A DNA stretch of 64,000 nt from positions 620,001 through 684,000 of the forward strand of contig NZ_CP123923.1 of assembly GCF_030450125.1 (NCBI RefSeq). The letters are read 5' to 3'. The notes under the pieces were generated by a model. That model made no database searches and was not told the origin of the DNA. It saw only the letters and a list, made by a program, of their open reading frames with translations. Origin of the DNA: Streptomyces sp. WP-1 (GTDB lineage Bacteria; Actinomycetota; Actinomycetes; Streptomycetales; Streptomycetaceae). The translations under genes were made by a program, and so were the position numbers. Positions 17,166 to 25,682 of this stretch are shown one piece after another (within the stretch, counting starts at the first letter, position 1; each line of letters starts with the position of its first letter).

Positions 17166-18884
17166 CGGCTTGTCCCTGGCCTCCGCGTACGCCTCGGACG
17201 GCGTCATGGACACCCCGTCGAGGGTGACGGTCTTGTACGGGCTGACCTTGGCGCACGCCTTGGCCTGGTCGGCCGTGGAGGCGTGGGCGTTGGAGACCGC
17301 CGTCTTGGTGTCGGCGGTCCCGGCGGAGCCGCCCGGGAAGGTGGTGCCGGAGGCCCAGTCGCCGCCGATGACGAGGGTCAGGCCGGTGCCGGTGCCCTGC
17401 TTGAGGTGCGAGCCGGACAGTCCGATCGCCTTGGCGACCGTCTGGGCCTCGCCCTTCTGACCGTCGCCGTAGGTGAGCGTGGTGGTCGCCGACGGGCTCG
17501 GCGCGTTGGCCGTGGTCGTACCGGAGCTGAAGCCCTGGTCGGTGAGGGCGGTGGCGATGTCGGAGGCGCGGCCGGTGACGGCCGTACCGTTCTCCACCGT
17601 GACCGCGATCTGCGCGGCGGGCACGCTCGGTGTGGTGGCCTTCTTGGTGGCGGAGGCCGCCGCGCTCTTGCCGCCGGACCCGGTGGTCAGGGACTGGTCG
17701 CCGGCGATGGTGGCGAAGAGCGTCTTGGCGCCGGGGCCCACCACCACGCGGTTGTCGTTGGCCGGGTCGGCCGCCGTCTGCATGGTCGTGAAGGTCATCC
17801 GCTTGGTGGGGACCTTGTTCACGTCCGAGGCGAGGCCGATCAGCTTCTTCACCGTGTCGAGGCCGTCGTCCACGGTGAGCGCCTTGGTGGCGGCGTCCGC
17901 GAGGTCGTAGACCGCGCCGGGGTCGGTGAGGGTGCCCGCGCTCTTGAACTTGCGGATCATCGAGCTGAGGAAGATGTGCTGGGAGATCGTCCGGCCCAGG
18001 TCGCTGCCGTCGCCGAAGCCGTGCCGGGAGCGCACGAACTCCAGGGCCGCGACGCCCTTGAGGGTGTGGGTGCCCTTGGACAGCTTCAGGTGCGAGTAGG
18101 TGTCGTACACGTTGTCGCTGACGCATACGGGGACGCCGCCGACCGCGTCGGACATCTTGACCACGCCGGAGAAGTCCAGCTTGACGAAGTGGTCGATGGT
18201 GATGCCGGTGAGCTGGTGGACGGTCTCCACCTGGCAGGCGGGGCCGTACTGGAGGGCGCTGTTGATCTGGCCGAAGTAGCCCGCGGTGGACTGGCCGTTC
18301 TCGGGGTTCTTGCAGCTCGGCACCTGCGTCATGGTGTCGCGCGGGATGCTCATCACGGTGGCGTTGGAGCGGTCGGCGGATATGTGGACGACCATTTCCA
18401 CGTCCGCGTTGCTGCCGGTCTGCACCCCGGTGTGGGAGCAGCCGCCGCCGAGCTTGCAGTCCGCCGCGTTGGTGCGGCCGTCCGAACCCATCACCAGGAT
18501 GTTGATCGGGGTGCGCCCGAAGGCGTCGGGCTTCTCCGTGCCGCCCTTGCCGTCGAGGGAGAGGCTGTGGATGTTGCCGTTCAGATGGTCGTAGAACCAC
18601 CAGCCGGCGCCGGCGGTGACCACGATGACCGTCGACAGCGATATCGCGGCGATCTTCAGCACGCGCCTGGCGCGCGACACCGGGCGGGCCCTGCCCCTGC
18701 GGGAGCGCTTTCCGCCACCGGAGCGGGCGGCCGCGCGGGCCGCGGCCCGGCCGCCCTGGGGGCGGGCCTCGGAAGGTGGCGCCTCGGCACCTGCCGGGTC
18801 CGGCTCGGGGGCCCGCTGGCCGGGCACCCGGCGGTCACGGCGGCGCGTGGCCTGGCCGGCCGGCCCGTCCCACGGGTCGCTCAT
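17151..18884 (-). CDS. LytR-CpsA-Psr (LCP) family cell-wall ligase with LytR_C domain
   Basis: 577 residues. A basic, Pro-rich cytoplasmic N-terminus (1–74) precedes one membrane segment (about 77–98). The LCP domain has INILVMGSDGRT, the phosphate-binding Arg motif SIPRDTMTQVP and FVRSRHGFGDGSDLGR. Two C-terminal LytR_C-like segments (about 385–560) follow, around AQIAVTVENGTAVTGRAS. LCP proteins transfer teichoic acids, capsules or glycopolymers from lipid carriers to peptidoglycan outside the cell. The gene stands alone; its C-terminal codons lie in a 14-bp repeat. Confidence 0.93.
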   Translation of the reverse strand: MSDPWDGPAGQATRRRDRRVPGQRAPEPDPAGAEAPPSEARPQGGRAAARAAARSGGGKRSRRGRARPVSRARRVLKIAAISLSTVIVVTAGAGWWFYDHLNGNIHSLSLDGKGGTEKPDAFGRTPINILVMGSDGRTNAADCKLGGGCSHTGVQTGSNADVEMVVHISADRSNATVMSIPRDTMTQVPSCKNPENGQSTAGYFGQINSALQYGPACQVETVHQLTGITIDHFVKLDFSGVVKMSDAVGGVPVCVSDNVYDTYSHLKLSKGTHTLKGVAALEFVRSRHGFGDGSDLGRTISQHIFLSSMIRKFKSAGTLTDPGAVYDLADAATKALTVDDGLDTVKKLIGLASDVNKVPTKRMTFTTMQTAADPANDNRVVVGPGAKTLFATIAGDQSLTTGSGGKSAAASATKKATTPSVPAAQIAVTVENGTAVTGRASDIATALTDQGFSSGTTTANAPSPSATTTLTYGDGQKGEAQTVAKAIGLSGSHLKQGTGTGLTLVIGGDWASGTTFPGGSAGTADTKTAVSNAHASTADQAKACAKVSPYKTVTLDGVSMTPSEAYAEARDKPDSDS

Positions 18885-19186
18885 CTCCCACTCCCCTGAA
18901 GGGTCGGGCCGGGCCGTCGACGCTGCGGACCGGCATGCGCGGTGGTGTACGAGGCGGTGACGTGCCGCCCCACCTCGATTGCGTAGTTGCGCAATCTAAC
19001 AAACAAATGGCCCGGAACTGCAGGGATGCACATGAGATTCACAGGTGAGGCACCTCATCGCACCGGCGGCCCTGGGCGGGGTGGTACGGCAGCCGGAGTC
19101 TACGCGCCCCGTCTGTGAGCGGAGCGTACAGGTGAGCGCTCTTACCTGGGCCTGAGTGCCCGGTGGACCGGAAGGGCCGGTGACGC
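18885..19186. other. intergenic region between LCP and ArsR genes
   Basis: No ORF with a ribosome binding site is visible. It contains an AT-richer patch around 18975–19020 with an inverted repeat, listed separately, and is otherwise featureless to me. It should carry the LCP promoter. Confidence 0.5.
18977..18996. promoter_or_regulatory. operator-like inverted repeat
   Basis: GATTGCG (18977–18983) and CGCAATC (18990–18996) form a perfect 7-6-7 inverted repeat. The nested palindrome TTGCGCAA lies at 18987–18994. It sits about 95 bp upstream of the LCP start in a local AT-rich patch. This is the size of a winged-helix regulator site; the ArsR-type gene next door is one candidate. Confidence 0.45.
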
Positions 19187-19552
19187 TCAGCCGCCGATCC
19201 CGTGCAGCCGGCGAACAGGGGCGGCGGCGGTGTCCCGGGCGCGGGCGGTCAGCTGCCCGACCATCGCACGCACGAGGGTCACCACGTCCGGGTCGTCGAT
19301 GTAGTAGACCTGCCGTCGTCCCTCACGGCGGGAGCGGACGAGTCCGGCGAGCTTCAGCTTGGCCAGGTGCTGGCTGACCGCGGGCAGGGCGCCGCCCACC
19401 CGGCCGGCGAGGTGCGTGACATCGCTCTCACCCTGTGACAGGGCCCACATCAGATGGAGCCGGGCGGAGGAGGCGAGCAGTCCGAACGCGGCGGCGGCCT
19501 CGGTCAGCACCTCGGCGGGCGGATCGTCGTACCCCCCGGCGTTGTCCGTCAC
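19187..19552 (-). CDS. ArsR/SmtB-family transcriptional regulator
   Basis: 121 residues from GTG 19550–19552 with GAGAGGACC immediately upstream. The winged helix is clear: LASSARLHLMWALSQGESDVTHLA, then LPAVSQHLAKLKLAGLV as the recognition helix, and the wing SRREGRRQVYYIDDPDVV. No Cys metal-site motif (ELCVCDL) is present, so this is probably a non-metal ArsR member. In other actinobacteria this subtype often regulates a transporter. Here it has no obvious target beside it. Confidence 0.88.
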   Translation of the reverse strand: MTDNAGGYDDPPAEVLTEAAAAFGLLASSARLHLMWALSQGESDVTHLAGRVGGALPAVSQHLAKLKLAGLVRSRREGRRQVYYIDDPDVVTLVRAMVGQLTARARDTAAAPVRRLHGIGG

Positions 19553-19625
19553 GGTCCTCTCCCGTCCCCACCCTCCGCACAGCCGACGCATATGCGCCGA
19601 CCCAGTGTAGGCGTCCGGGGCCGAC

Positions 19626-19692
19626 GGCGGTCCGGGAACGGGAACGGACCGCCACGGGACGGGAGGGGTGCGCCGCGCGAGGGGCGGCGCAC
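19626..19692 (-). terminator. double terminator hairpin
   Basis: Two hairpins lie in series downstream of the long TerD gene: GGCGGTCCG (19626–19634) with 19645–19653, and GTGCGCCGC (19668–19676) with 19684–19692. Both stems are 9 bp and perfect. Confidence 0.65.
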
Positions 19693-19708
19693 GGTGGTCG
19701 GGCGGGCG

Positions 19709-20932
19709 TCAGTCCTCGTAGAAGTTGTTGACGACGTCCGGTTCGTCGTCGTCGAACGCCTCGTTCAGCAGCGCGCCGCCGATGAGTCCGGCCGCGCCGG
19801 CGCCGATCAGCGCGCCGGTGCCGAACCGGCGGCCGCCGCCGCGCTCGTCGTGGTCGTGGTGGTGGTAGTCGTGCGCACGGTCGTCGTACGGCTGCCCGTA
19901 GCCCTGCTGGGGATAGCCCTGCTGGGGATAGCCCTGGGGGTAGCCCTGCTGCGGGTAGCCCGGTGCCACCGGCTGGGGGTAGCCCTGCTGGGGCGGGGTG
20001 TAGAAGGGCGGCACCGTGGTCTGCACCCGCTGGGCGCAGCCGCCGCAGGCCTGCACGGGCCGGGGCACGCCCCACTGCGGGGACCAGGTCACGGTCGTCA
20101 CACCGGGGCCGTGGTTGGGGTCGAAGAAACAGGTCATGGGGGAACTCCCGGTGGGATGCGCGGATACGGCGGACGCGGGGGCGGGTGGTACGGGCGCCGG
20201 CGGCGGGGCGGGCGGCAGCGGGGCAGGGGCCGGGGCCTGACGGGGCATCGGTCCGGGCGCCGACGAGGGCTTGTACGGGGCCGGTTCGGGTCCCGCCGAA
20301 GGCTTGTACGGGGCCGGTTCGGGTGCCGTCGGGGCCTTGTGCGGGGCCGGTTCGGGCGCCGCCGCCTCCCCCAGCACCGTCACCCCGTAGTCGCTCGCGA
20401 TGCCCGCGAGGCCGGAGGCGTACCCCTGGCCCACCGCGCGGAACTTCCACTCCGCGCCGTGCCGGTACAGCTCGCCGAGGACCAGTGCCGTCTCCTGCCC
20501 GAGGGCGCCGCCGGTCACCTCGTAGCGGGCCAGTTCGGTGTCGCCGTCCTGGTCCAGGACGCGGATGTGGGCGCGCCGCACCTGTCCGAAGGTGTGGCCG
20601 CGGCCCGCCGCGTCGTACAGGGAGACCGGGAAGACGACCTTCTCCACGGCGTCCGGGAGCCGGGTCAGGTCGATCCGGATCCGCTGGTCGTCCGCACCGG
20701 CGGGGCGGCCCTGGCCGTCGTGCCGGACCGAACCGTCGGGGCTGCTCGGGTTGTTGAAGAAGACGAAGTGCTCGTCGGAGAGCACCCGGCCGGTGGCATC
20801 GCACAACAGCGCGCTGCCGTCCGGCTCGTAACCGGGGTCGGCCTGCCAGCCCAGCCCGACCGTCACGGCAGTCAGGCCGGGGGCCTGCCTGCTCAGCGAC
20901 ACATTGCCGCCCTTGGCCAGGGTCGTGCTCAT
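19709..20932 (-). CDS. TerD-domain protein with Pro-rich linker and GYPQQ-repeat C-terminus
   Basis: 407 residues. Residues 1–180 are a TerD domain, with MSTTLAKGGNVSLSRQAPGL, GLGWQ and the Ca2+-site region around DGSVRHDGQG. A Pro/Ala linker with repeats of the type EPAPYKPS follows (about 190–255). Then comes a Cys motif (MTCFFDPNHGPGVTTVTWSP and CGGCAQRV), a Gln/Gly/Tyr/Pro low-complexity stretch of QQGYPQ units and a His-rich segment. It ends in a glycine-rich hydrophobic segment and an acidic tail (EPDVVNNFYED). TerD proteins act in tellurite/stress resistance and, in Streptomyces, in development. The sticky repeats suggest self-association. Confidence 0.9.
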   Translation of the reverse strand: MSTTLAKGGNVSLSRQAPGLTAVTVGLGWQADPGYEPDGSALLCDATGRVLSDEHFVFFNNPSSPDGSVRHDGQGRPAGADDQRIRIDLTRLPDAVEKVVFPVSLYDAAGRGHTFGQVRRAHIRVLDQDGDTELARYEVTGGALGQETALVLGELYRHGAEWKFRAVGQGYASGLAGIASDYGVTVLGEAAAPEPAPHKAPTAPEPAPYKPSAGPEPAPYKPSSAPGPMPRQAPAPAPLPPAPPPAPVPPAPASAVSAHPTGSSPMTCFFDPNHGPGVTTVTWSPQWGVPRPVQACGGCAQRVQTTVPPFYTPPQQGYPQPVAPGYPQQGYPQGYPQQGYPQQGYGQPYDDRAHDYHHHDHDERGGGRRFGTGALIGAGAAGLIGGALLNEAFDDDEPDVVNNFYED

Positions 20933-21033
20933 GCATCTCCTCCAGAGCCACCGCGGTGATCCGCGTCCATGATGATCAACGTGTTCCGCCCGTCACCGGT
21001 TCCACGCCCGCGCAAAGATGTGATCAAGAAGGG

Positions 21034-21618
21034 TCACAGGTGCGCGGAGATCGCGGGCAGCAGGTCCTGGAAGGTGCGGCCGGAGGCCGGTGCGCCGAGG
21101 GCCTGCAACTGCCAGCCGGTGCCGGTGCGGTGGAGCTTCGCCATGATCTGCGCCGTGTAGGCGCCACCGCCGCTGAGGGTGTAGCGGGCGAGTTCCGTGC
21201 CGGTCCGCTCGTCGACCAGCCGGCAGAAGGCGTCCTGCACCTCGCCGAAGGTCTGCCCGGTGAAGGAGTTGACGGTGAACACGATCTGGTCGACATGGCC
21301 GGGGACGCGCGCCAGGTCCACCAGGATGACCTCGTCGTCGCTCCCGGCGCCCGCGCCGCCGACGAGGTTGTCGCCGAGGTGCCGTACCGAGCCGTCGTCG
21401 CTGGCCAGATGGCGGAAGAAGACGACGTCCGCGAGCTGCCCGCCCGCGAACAGCAGCGCGGAGGCGTCCAGGTCGATCTCGCGGGCACCGACCAGTTTGG
21501 CCAGGAACCCCTTGCGCGGCGCGGCCCGCCAGCCGAGCCCCATCCGTACGGCGTCCAGCGCGCCGCCGTCCGCCTTGTCCAGACTGATCCGCTGACCCTT
21601 GCTCAGGTTGACCGACAC
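21034..21618 (-). CDS. TerD-domain protein
   Basis: 194 residues from GTG 21616–21618. A single TerD domain: MSVNLSKGQRISLDKADGG, MGLGWRAA, DLDASALLFAGG and SDDGSVRHLGDNLVGGAGAGSDDE. The paired acidic residues of the last two segments are the Ca2+-binding sites known from TerD structures. It lies 101 bp upstream of the larger TerD gene on the same strand, so the two may share regulation. The 5' side faces the BlaI operator. Confidence 0.92.
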   Translation of the reverse strand: MSVNLSKGQRISLDKADGGALDAVRMGLGWRAAPRKGFLAKLVGAREIDLDASALLFAGGQLADVVFFRHLASDDGSVRHLGDNLVGGAGAGSDDEVILVDLARVPGHVDQIVFTVNSFTGQTFGEVQDAFCRLVDERTGTELARYTLSGGGAYTAQIMAKLHRTGTGWQLQALGAPASGRTFQDLLPAISAHL

Positions 21619-21666
21619 GGGTCCGCTCCCTTGCTCTCGTCGCCCTCACCGGTTCGCCGGTGCGAA

Positions 21667-21682
21667 TCTACAACACTGTAGA
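21667..21682. promoter_or_regulatory. BlaI/MecI-type operator
   Basis: TCTACAACACTGTAGA is a perfect 6-4-6 inverted repeat whose core TACA-N4-TGTA matches the operators known for BlaI/MecI/CopY repressors. It lies about 95 bp upstream of the blaI-like gene and about 50 bp from the divergent TerD start, so it could control both. Confidence 0.7.
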
Positions 21683-21777
21683 AGAAAGCCGCCGCAGGTC
21701 CGCTCTGTACGATGTGACGCTCCTTCGGGACGAGGGGTTGAGGCACACGGACGGCCACGCAGGAAGGGAGAACGCGG

Positions 21778-22155
21778 GTGGCGGAGCCGGACGCGCACCG
21801 TCGGCGCAGGGCGCAGGGGGCGTTGGAGACACGGGTGCTCGGGGCACTGCACGAGGCCGGCGGTCCGGTGACCGCGGGCTGGGTGCGCGACCATCTGGCC
21901 GCCGGTCTCGCCTATACGACCGTGATGACGGTCCTGGGCCGGCTGCTGGTGAAGAACGCCGTCACCCGCAGGCGCGAGGGACGCTCCTTCGTGTGGCTGC
22001 CGGCCGCGGACGAGGCGGGGCTCGCCGCGCTGAAGATGCGCCGGGTCCTGGACGGCGAGCAGGACCGGCACGCGGTGCTGGCCAGCTTCATCACCGCGCT
22101 GCCCGAGGGCGACGAGCGGCTGCTGCGCGCGCTGCTGGAACCCGGCGACGACTGA
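21778..22155 (+). CDS. BlaI/MecI/CopY-family repressor
   Basis: 125 residues from GTG 21778, seven bases after AGGAAGGGAG. The winged helix is VTAGWVRDHLAAGLAYTTVMTVLGRLLVKNAVTRRREGRSFVW, split by the turn at about 45. The C-terminal dimerisation helices follow. Repressors of this type are inactivated by proteolysis. The M56 peptidase gene starts six bases downstream, giving the standard repressor/antirepressor pair found repeatedly in actinobacterial genomes. The operator at 21667–21682 fits autoregulation. Confidence 0.92.
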   Translation: MAEPDAHRRRRAQGALETRVLGALHEAGGPVTAGWVRDHLAAGLAYTTVMTVLGRLLVKNAVTRRREGRSFVWLPAADEAGLAALKMRRVLDGEQDRHAVLASFITALPEGDERLLRALLEPGDD

Positions 22156-22161
22156 GCGCGC

Positions 22162-23091
22162 ATGGGAATCTTCGTCTTCCTGCCCCTCGTCCTGCCGCTG
22201 ACCGCCTGGCCGATCGCCCGGCTGGCCGAGCAGCGGCTGCATCCGCGCACCGCGACCGTGCTGCTGACGTCGGTGTCCACCGTGCTGGCGCTGTGCAGCA
22301 CGGTGTGCCTGGTCCTGTTGATGGTGGTCGGCACCGCCCAACTGCCCGGCAATCCGCTGCCGGACGGCTGGTCCGACCCGGAGGTGCGCGAGAGCGTGCC
22401 CCGGCACGAGATCGCGGGCAAGGCCGCGATCCCGGCGCTGCTCGCGGTCCTCGCCGCGTGCGGCCGCACCCTCGCGCGTCATGTGCGGGTACGGCGGCGG
22501 GCCCACCGGGCGCTCGCCGGGTTACCGGGCACCGAGGTGGCCGTGCTGCCGGACGCGGCGCCGTACGCCTACGCGCTGCCGGGCGGGCGGCGGGACCGGA
22601 TCGTGGTGTCCCGGGGGATGCTCGGGTCGCTGGCCGCGCGGGAGCGCCGCGCGCTGTTCGCGCACGAGCGGGCCCATCTCGCCGCCCGGCACCACCGCCA
22701 TCTGCTGCTGGTCCGACTCGCGGCCTGCGCCAACCCGTTCCTGCTGCCGCTGCGCACGGCGGTGGCGTACACGGCGGAGCGGTGGGCGGACGAGGAGGCC
22801 GCGCGGGCCGTGGGCAGCCGCCGGGTGGTGGCCCGCGCGATCGGCCGGGCGGCGCTGGCCGCCACCGGCCCCGCGCCCGCGCTGCCCGCGTTCGCCGCGC
22901 CGGGTCCGCTCCCCCGCCGGGTCGCGGCCCTCCTCGGTCCCGAACCCGCCGCCCGCGCCTGGCCGTCCCTGTTCACGACGGCCGGTCTCGCGGTGTGGAC
23001 CGCGGCCACCGGAGCCCTCCTGTCCGCGATGTTCTCGGCCAACTCCGCGCTCACCCTGGCGTTTCTGCTGCACGCCGCCACACCTCTGTGA
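22162..23091 (+). CDS. M56-family membrane zinc metallopeptidase
   Basis: 309 residues. Two N-terminal membrane helices, a cytosolic/extracellular loop and the zinc site HERAH (168–172) with a downstream AERWADEEAAR glutamate ligand region identify a BlaR1/HtpX-type M56 peptidase. A last pair of hydrophobic segments closes the protein. No penicillin-binding sensor domain is attached, unlike BlaR1. It probably cleaves the co-transcribed BlaI-type repressor on an unknown signal. Confidence 0.92.
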   Translation: MGIFVFLPLVLPLTAWPIARLAEQRLHPRTATVLLTSVSTVLALCSTVCLVLLMVVGTAQLPGNPLPDGWSDPEVRESVPRHEIAGKAAIPALLAVLAACGRTLARHVRVRRRAHRALAGLPGTEVAVLPDAAPYAYALPGGRRDRIVVSRGMLGSLAARERRALFAHERAHLAARHHRHLLLVRLAACANPFLLPLRTAVAYTAERWADEEAARAVGSRRVVARAIGRAALAATGPAPALPAFAAPGPLPRRVAALLGPEPAARAWPSLFTTAGLAVWTAATGALLSAMFSANSALTLAFLLHAATPL

Positions 23092-23113
23092 CCGGCCGGG
23101 CAGAATCGGGGCC

Positions 23114-24052
23114 ATGACCGTCACCGCGCCCACGGACCGTGCCGCCGCCCACCGCAGCCTGGAGGGCCTGGCGCTCGGCGACGCCTTCGGCGAACGCTGG
23201 TTCCCGCTCTTCCGCGAACCCCGCCGCGCGCTGCGGGAGATACGCGCCCGGCAGACGCCCGGGGAATCGCCGTGGCCCTGGACCGACGACACCGCGATGG
23301 CCCTCGCCGTGCTGCGGGTGCTGGACGAGCACGGCGAGATCCGTCCGCGCGAACTGGCCCTGTCCTTCGCGCTCGGCCACGACGCCGATCCCGCCCGGGG
23401 TTACGGCCACGGCATGCACCAGTTGCTGCCGCGTCTGCTCGAACTCCCGGATTCCTGGCGTGAGTTCGCGCGTGAGCTGTTCGGCGGCGAGGGCAGTCTC
23501 GGCAACGGCGCGGCGATGCGGGTGGCCCCGCTCGGCGCGTTCTTCCACGGCAGCCTCCCGCGGGTGGTCGCGCAGGCGACGCGCTCCGCCGAGGTCACCC
23601 ATGCCCATCCCGAGGGCATCGCCGGAGCGGTCGCCGTGGCGGTCGCGGCCGCCCTGTCGGTGCGCGGCACGCTGAGCGTCGCCGAGGTGGCGGCCCTGAC
23701 CCCGCGCGGCGCGGTCCGCGACGGACTGGCCCGCGCCGCCGAGGTGCCCTTCGCCACCGAGCCGTGGCGCGCGGCGGAATCGCTCGGCAGCGGGCAGCGG
23801 ATCCGCGCCGACGACACGGTGCCGTTCGCCGTGTGGTGCGCGGCCCGCCACCCCGGTGACCTGGTGTCCGCCCTGTGGACCACGGCGGAGGGGTTCGGCG
23901 ACGTGGACACCACCTGTGCCATCGCCGGGGGCATCGTGGCCGCGCGCACCGGCGTGACGGCCGTACCGCGCGCCTGGCTGGAACGCCGGGAGCCGCTGCC
24001 GTGCGGCACCGGTGCGGCATCGTCCGGGGAAAACGGGGCAGGCTGCCCCTGA
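23114..24052 (+). CDS. ADP-ribosylglycohydrolase-family protein
   Basis: 312 residues from ATG 23114. The DraG/ARH fold signatures are complete: EGLALGDAFGERW near the start, the metal ligands WTDDTAMALAV, GNGAAMRVAPLG, and FGDVDTTCAIAGGIVAA with the second Mg2+ ligand set. These enzymes remove ADP-ribose from protein or small-molecule targets. The gene lies 22 bp after the peptidase, so co-transcription is possible, but no functional link is obvious. Confidence 0.92.
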   Translation: MTVTAPTDRAAAHRSLEGLALGDAFGERWFPLFREPRRALREIRARQTPGESPWPWTDDTAMALAVLRVLDEHGEIRPRELALSFALGHDADPARGYGHGMHQLLPRLLELPDSWREFARELFGGEGSLGNGAAMRVAPLGAFFHGSLPRVVAQATRSAEVTHAHPEGIAGAVAVAVAAALSVRGTLSVAEVAALTPRGAVRDGLARAAEVPFATEPWRAAESLGSGQRIRADDTVPFAVWCAARHPGDLVSALWTTAEGFGDVDTTCAIAGGIVAARTGVTAVPRAWLERREPLPCGTGAASSGENGAGCP

Positions 24053-24101
24053 GCGGGGGCCGAACAGGGACTTGAGGAACCTTCGAAGGGCCGAGGTACG
24101 G

Positions 24102-24473
24102 GTGACGGACAGCGTGAGCATCGACGAATCAGTGGAGCCGGGCGGGCTGGCGATCGGCCGCGCGCCGCGCGGCGGGGCCGTCGTCGTGACGGTGGCCGGC
24201 GAGGTCGACCACCAGACCGCCGGTGTCCTGCGGAGCGCGCTGATGCCCCCGGCCACGGCGGACACCCCGCGCACGGTCGCCGACCTCGCCGGGGTGGGGT
24301 TCATGGACTCCAGCGGCATCAACGTCCTCATCGCCGTCCACCAGGCGCATGAGCCGACGGGCTGGCTGCGCCTGGCCGGGGTGCGCAGACCCGTGCTGCG
24401 CACCCTGGAGATGGTCGGGCTCACCGGCCTGATCCACTGCTATCCGGACGTGGACGCGGCACTGGACGCCTGA
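24102..24473 (+). CDS. STAS-domain anti-sigma-factor antagonist
   Basis: 123 residues from GTG 24102, five bases after GAGG. The STAS fold is seen in VVTVAGEVDHQTAGVL and the conserved phosphorylation loop DLAGVGFMDSSGINVL. Ser in DSSG is the expected target of an anti-sigma kinase. It would release a SigB-like or developmental sigma factor by partner switching. No anti-sigma kinase is encoded nearby. Confidence 0.92.
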   Translation: MTDSVSIDESVEPGGLAIGRAPRGGAVVVTVAGEVDHQTAGVLRSALMPPATADTPRTVADLAGVGFMDSSGINVLIAVHQAHEPTGWLRLAGVRRPVLRTLEMVGLTGLIHCYPDVDAALDA

Positions 24474-24497
24474 CCCGGCCGCGGCGGCGCCGTGCCG

Positions 24498-24791
24498 CTA
24501 CGGGGCGGCGGTCTGGTGGAACCGGGGGACGGTGGCCGCGGCGCCGGCCCTGATGGACTCGACGACCTCCTGGTGCAGGTCCCGGCTGGCCCGCTCGGAG
24601 CGGCAGGGCACCGGGCTGCCGCTGAGCGTGAACCACTGGGAGGTGCCGCTGTACTGCACCGCCACATCGGCCCTGCGCCCGTCCCAGGTGGTGTGGACGG
24701 TCAGGTCCCCGGTGAGGATGCCCGCCTCCACGGTGCGGGCGCCGCCCCGGCCGGTGAAGACCCCGGGGGTGGTCCAAGATGCGAAGACCAT
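24498..24791 (-). CDS. hypothetical small protein
   Basis: 97 residues from ATG 24789–24791. The sequence has no Cys motif or membrane segment apart from one Cys. It alternates hydrophobic and polar residues as in a small β-rich protein (DLTVHTTWDGRRADVAVQYSG, then WFTLSG). An acidic/basic C-terminal helix resembles a MarR or excisionase tail only vaguely. The gene is convergent with the STAS gene and divergent from the cNMP gene. I recognise no family. Confidence 0.65.
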   Translation of the reverse strand: MVFASWTTPGVFTGRGGARTVEAGILTGDLTVHTTWDGRRADVAVQYSGTSQWFTLSGSPVPCRSERASRDLHQEVVESIRAGAAATVPRFHQTAAP

Positions 24792-25223
24792 GCTCTCAGC
24801 CTCTCTTCTCCGCTCCACGCCCCCATGACGGGTTTGCGTGTTTCTATCCCCGTACGCTTGCCCTCCATGGTGCGCCACCGGGGCGCGATACGGCTGGGGC
24901 CGTACGGCCCCCTTCCCGGGAGCGCCCCGGTACCGGACGGCACTGGTGCGCCGACGGTTCTCGTGGTGTGCTGGTAGTGGCGGGAAGAGCCGTTGAGACG
25001 TGGAGAAGCGGCCGGGAGCCGCGCACCGCGCAATCCGGATCCGCGAGAAGCGGGTGGCCCTTCCCGTCCTTCGCGTCTCCGCCCCTCGGGTCCACGCCCC
25101 GGACCGCTGCCCGGCCCTCCGTCCCTGGGCCGAAAGGCCCCCGCCCGGGTCCGGGCGACCTGTGGCGGCGGCGCGCGGACGCGCTCACGCTGGGACCACC
25201 ACCCCAGGAAGGGAGCCGGTGCG
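24792..25223. other. long regulatory gap upstream of the cNMP/CBS operon
   Basis: No convincing gene. The gap contains the tandem palindrome pair at 24896–24943, then an unstructured GC-rich stretch up to the ribosome binding site GGAAGGGAG before ATG 25224. This leaves an unusually long 5' leader of about 250 bp if transcription starts near the palindromes. Confidence 0.6.
24896..24943 (+). promoter_or_regulatory. tandem Osd/DosR-type box pair (33-bp spacing)
   Basis: GGGGCCGTACGGCCC at 24896–24910 matches the window consensus GGGNCCGNNCGGCCC at every defined base and is identical to the site at 29739. GGTACCGGACGGCAC at 24929–24943 matches at all but two positions and starts 33 bp later. 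Binding by the response regulator at 36916 is inference. Confidence 0.6.
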
Positions 25224-25682
25224 ATGACCTCCGCCACCACCATGACCACGGCGCTCGACCCCGTGCGGCGCGAGCGGCTGATGAGCCTCGCCCGCGAGGT
25301 CTCCTTCGAGGCCGGCACCCGGCTGTTCGAGGAGGGGCGGCGCGCCGACCGCTTCTGGATCGTGCGCACCGGCACGATCGCCCTCGACCTGCGCGTACCC
25401 GGCCGCCGGCCGGCCGTCATCGAGACCCTCGGGCACGGTGAACTGATCGGCTGGTCCTGGCACTTCCCGCCGCACATCTGGCAGCTGGGCGCCGAGGCGA
25501 TGAGCCCGGTGCGGGCCTGGGAGTTCGACGCCGCCTCCGTGCTCGCGCTGTGCGAGGAGGACCCGGAGTTCGGGCGGGCGATCGCGCTGTGGGTCGGCCG
25601 CGTGGTCGCCCAGCGGCTGCACGCCTCCCGGGTCAGGCTGCTCGACCTCTACGCGCCCTACGGCAGCGGGAGCGCCGAGTGA
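25224..25682 (+). CDS. cyclic-nucleotide-binding-domain protein lacking a DNA-binding domain
   Basis: 152 residues from ATG 25224. The whole protein is a CRP-type cNMP-binding β-roll with a long C-helix: FEAGTRLFEEGRRADRFWIVRTGTIALDL and HGELIGWSWHFPPH. The phosphate-binding Arg/Ser pair of true cAMP receptors (RSA) is not evident. There is no C-terminal helix-turn-helix, so this is a sensor or adaptor rather than a transcription factor. Its stop overlaps the next gene by four bases (GTGA). Similar stand-alone proteins occur in the DosR/Osd regulons. Confidence 0.88.
   Translation: MTSATTMTTALDPVRRERLMSLAREVSFEAGTRLFEEGRRADRFWIVRTGTIALDLRVPGRRPAVIETLGHGELIGWSWHFPPHIWQLGAEAMSPVRAWEFDAASVLALCEEDPEFGRAIALWVGRVVAQRLHASRVRLLDLYAPYGSGSAE

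Noticed and set aside
16806..18899. Long plus-strand frame across the LCP gene
   Set aside because: Gly/Val/Arg-rich shadow of the LCP coding strand with no start context or domain.
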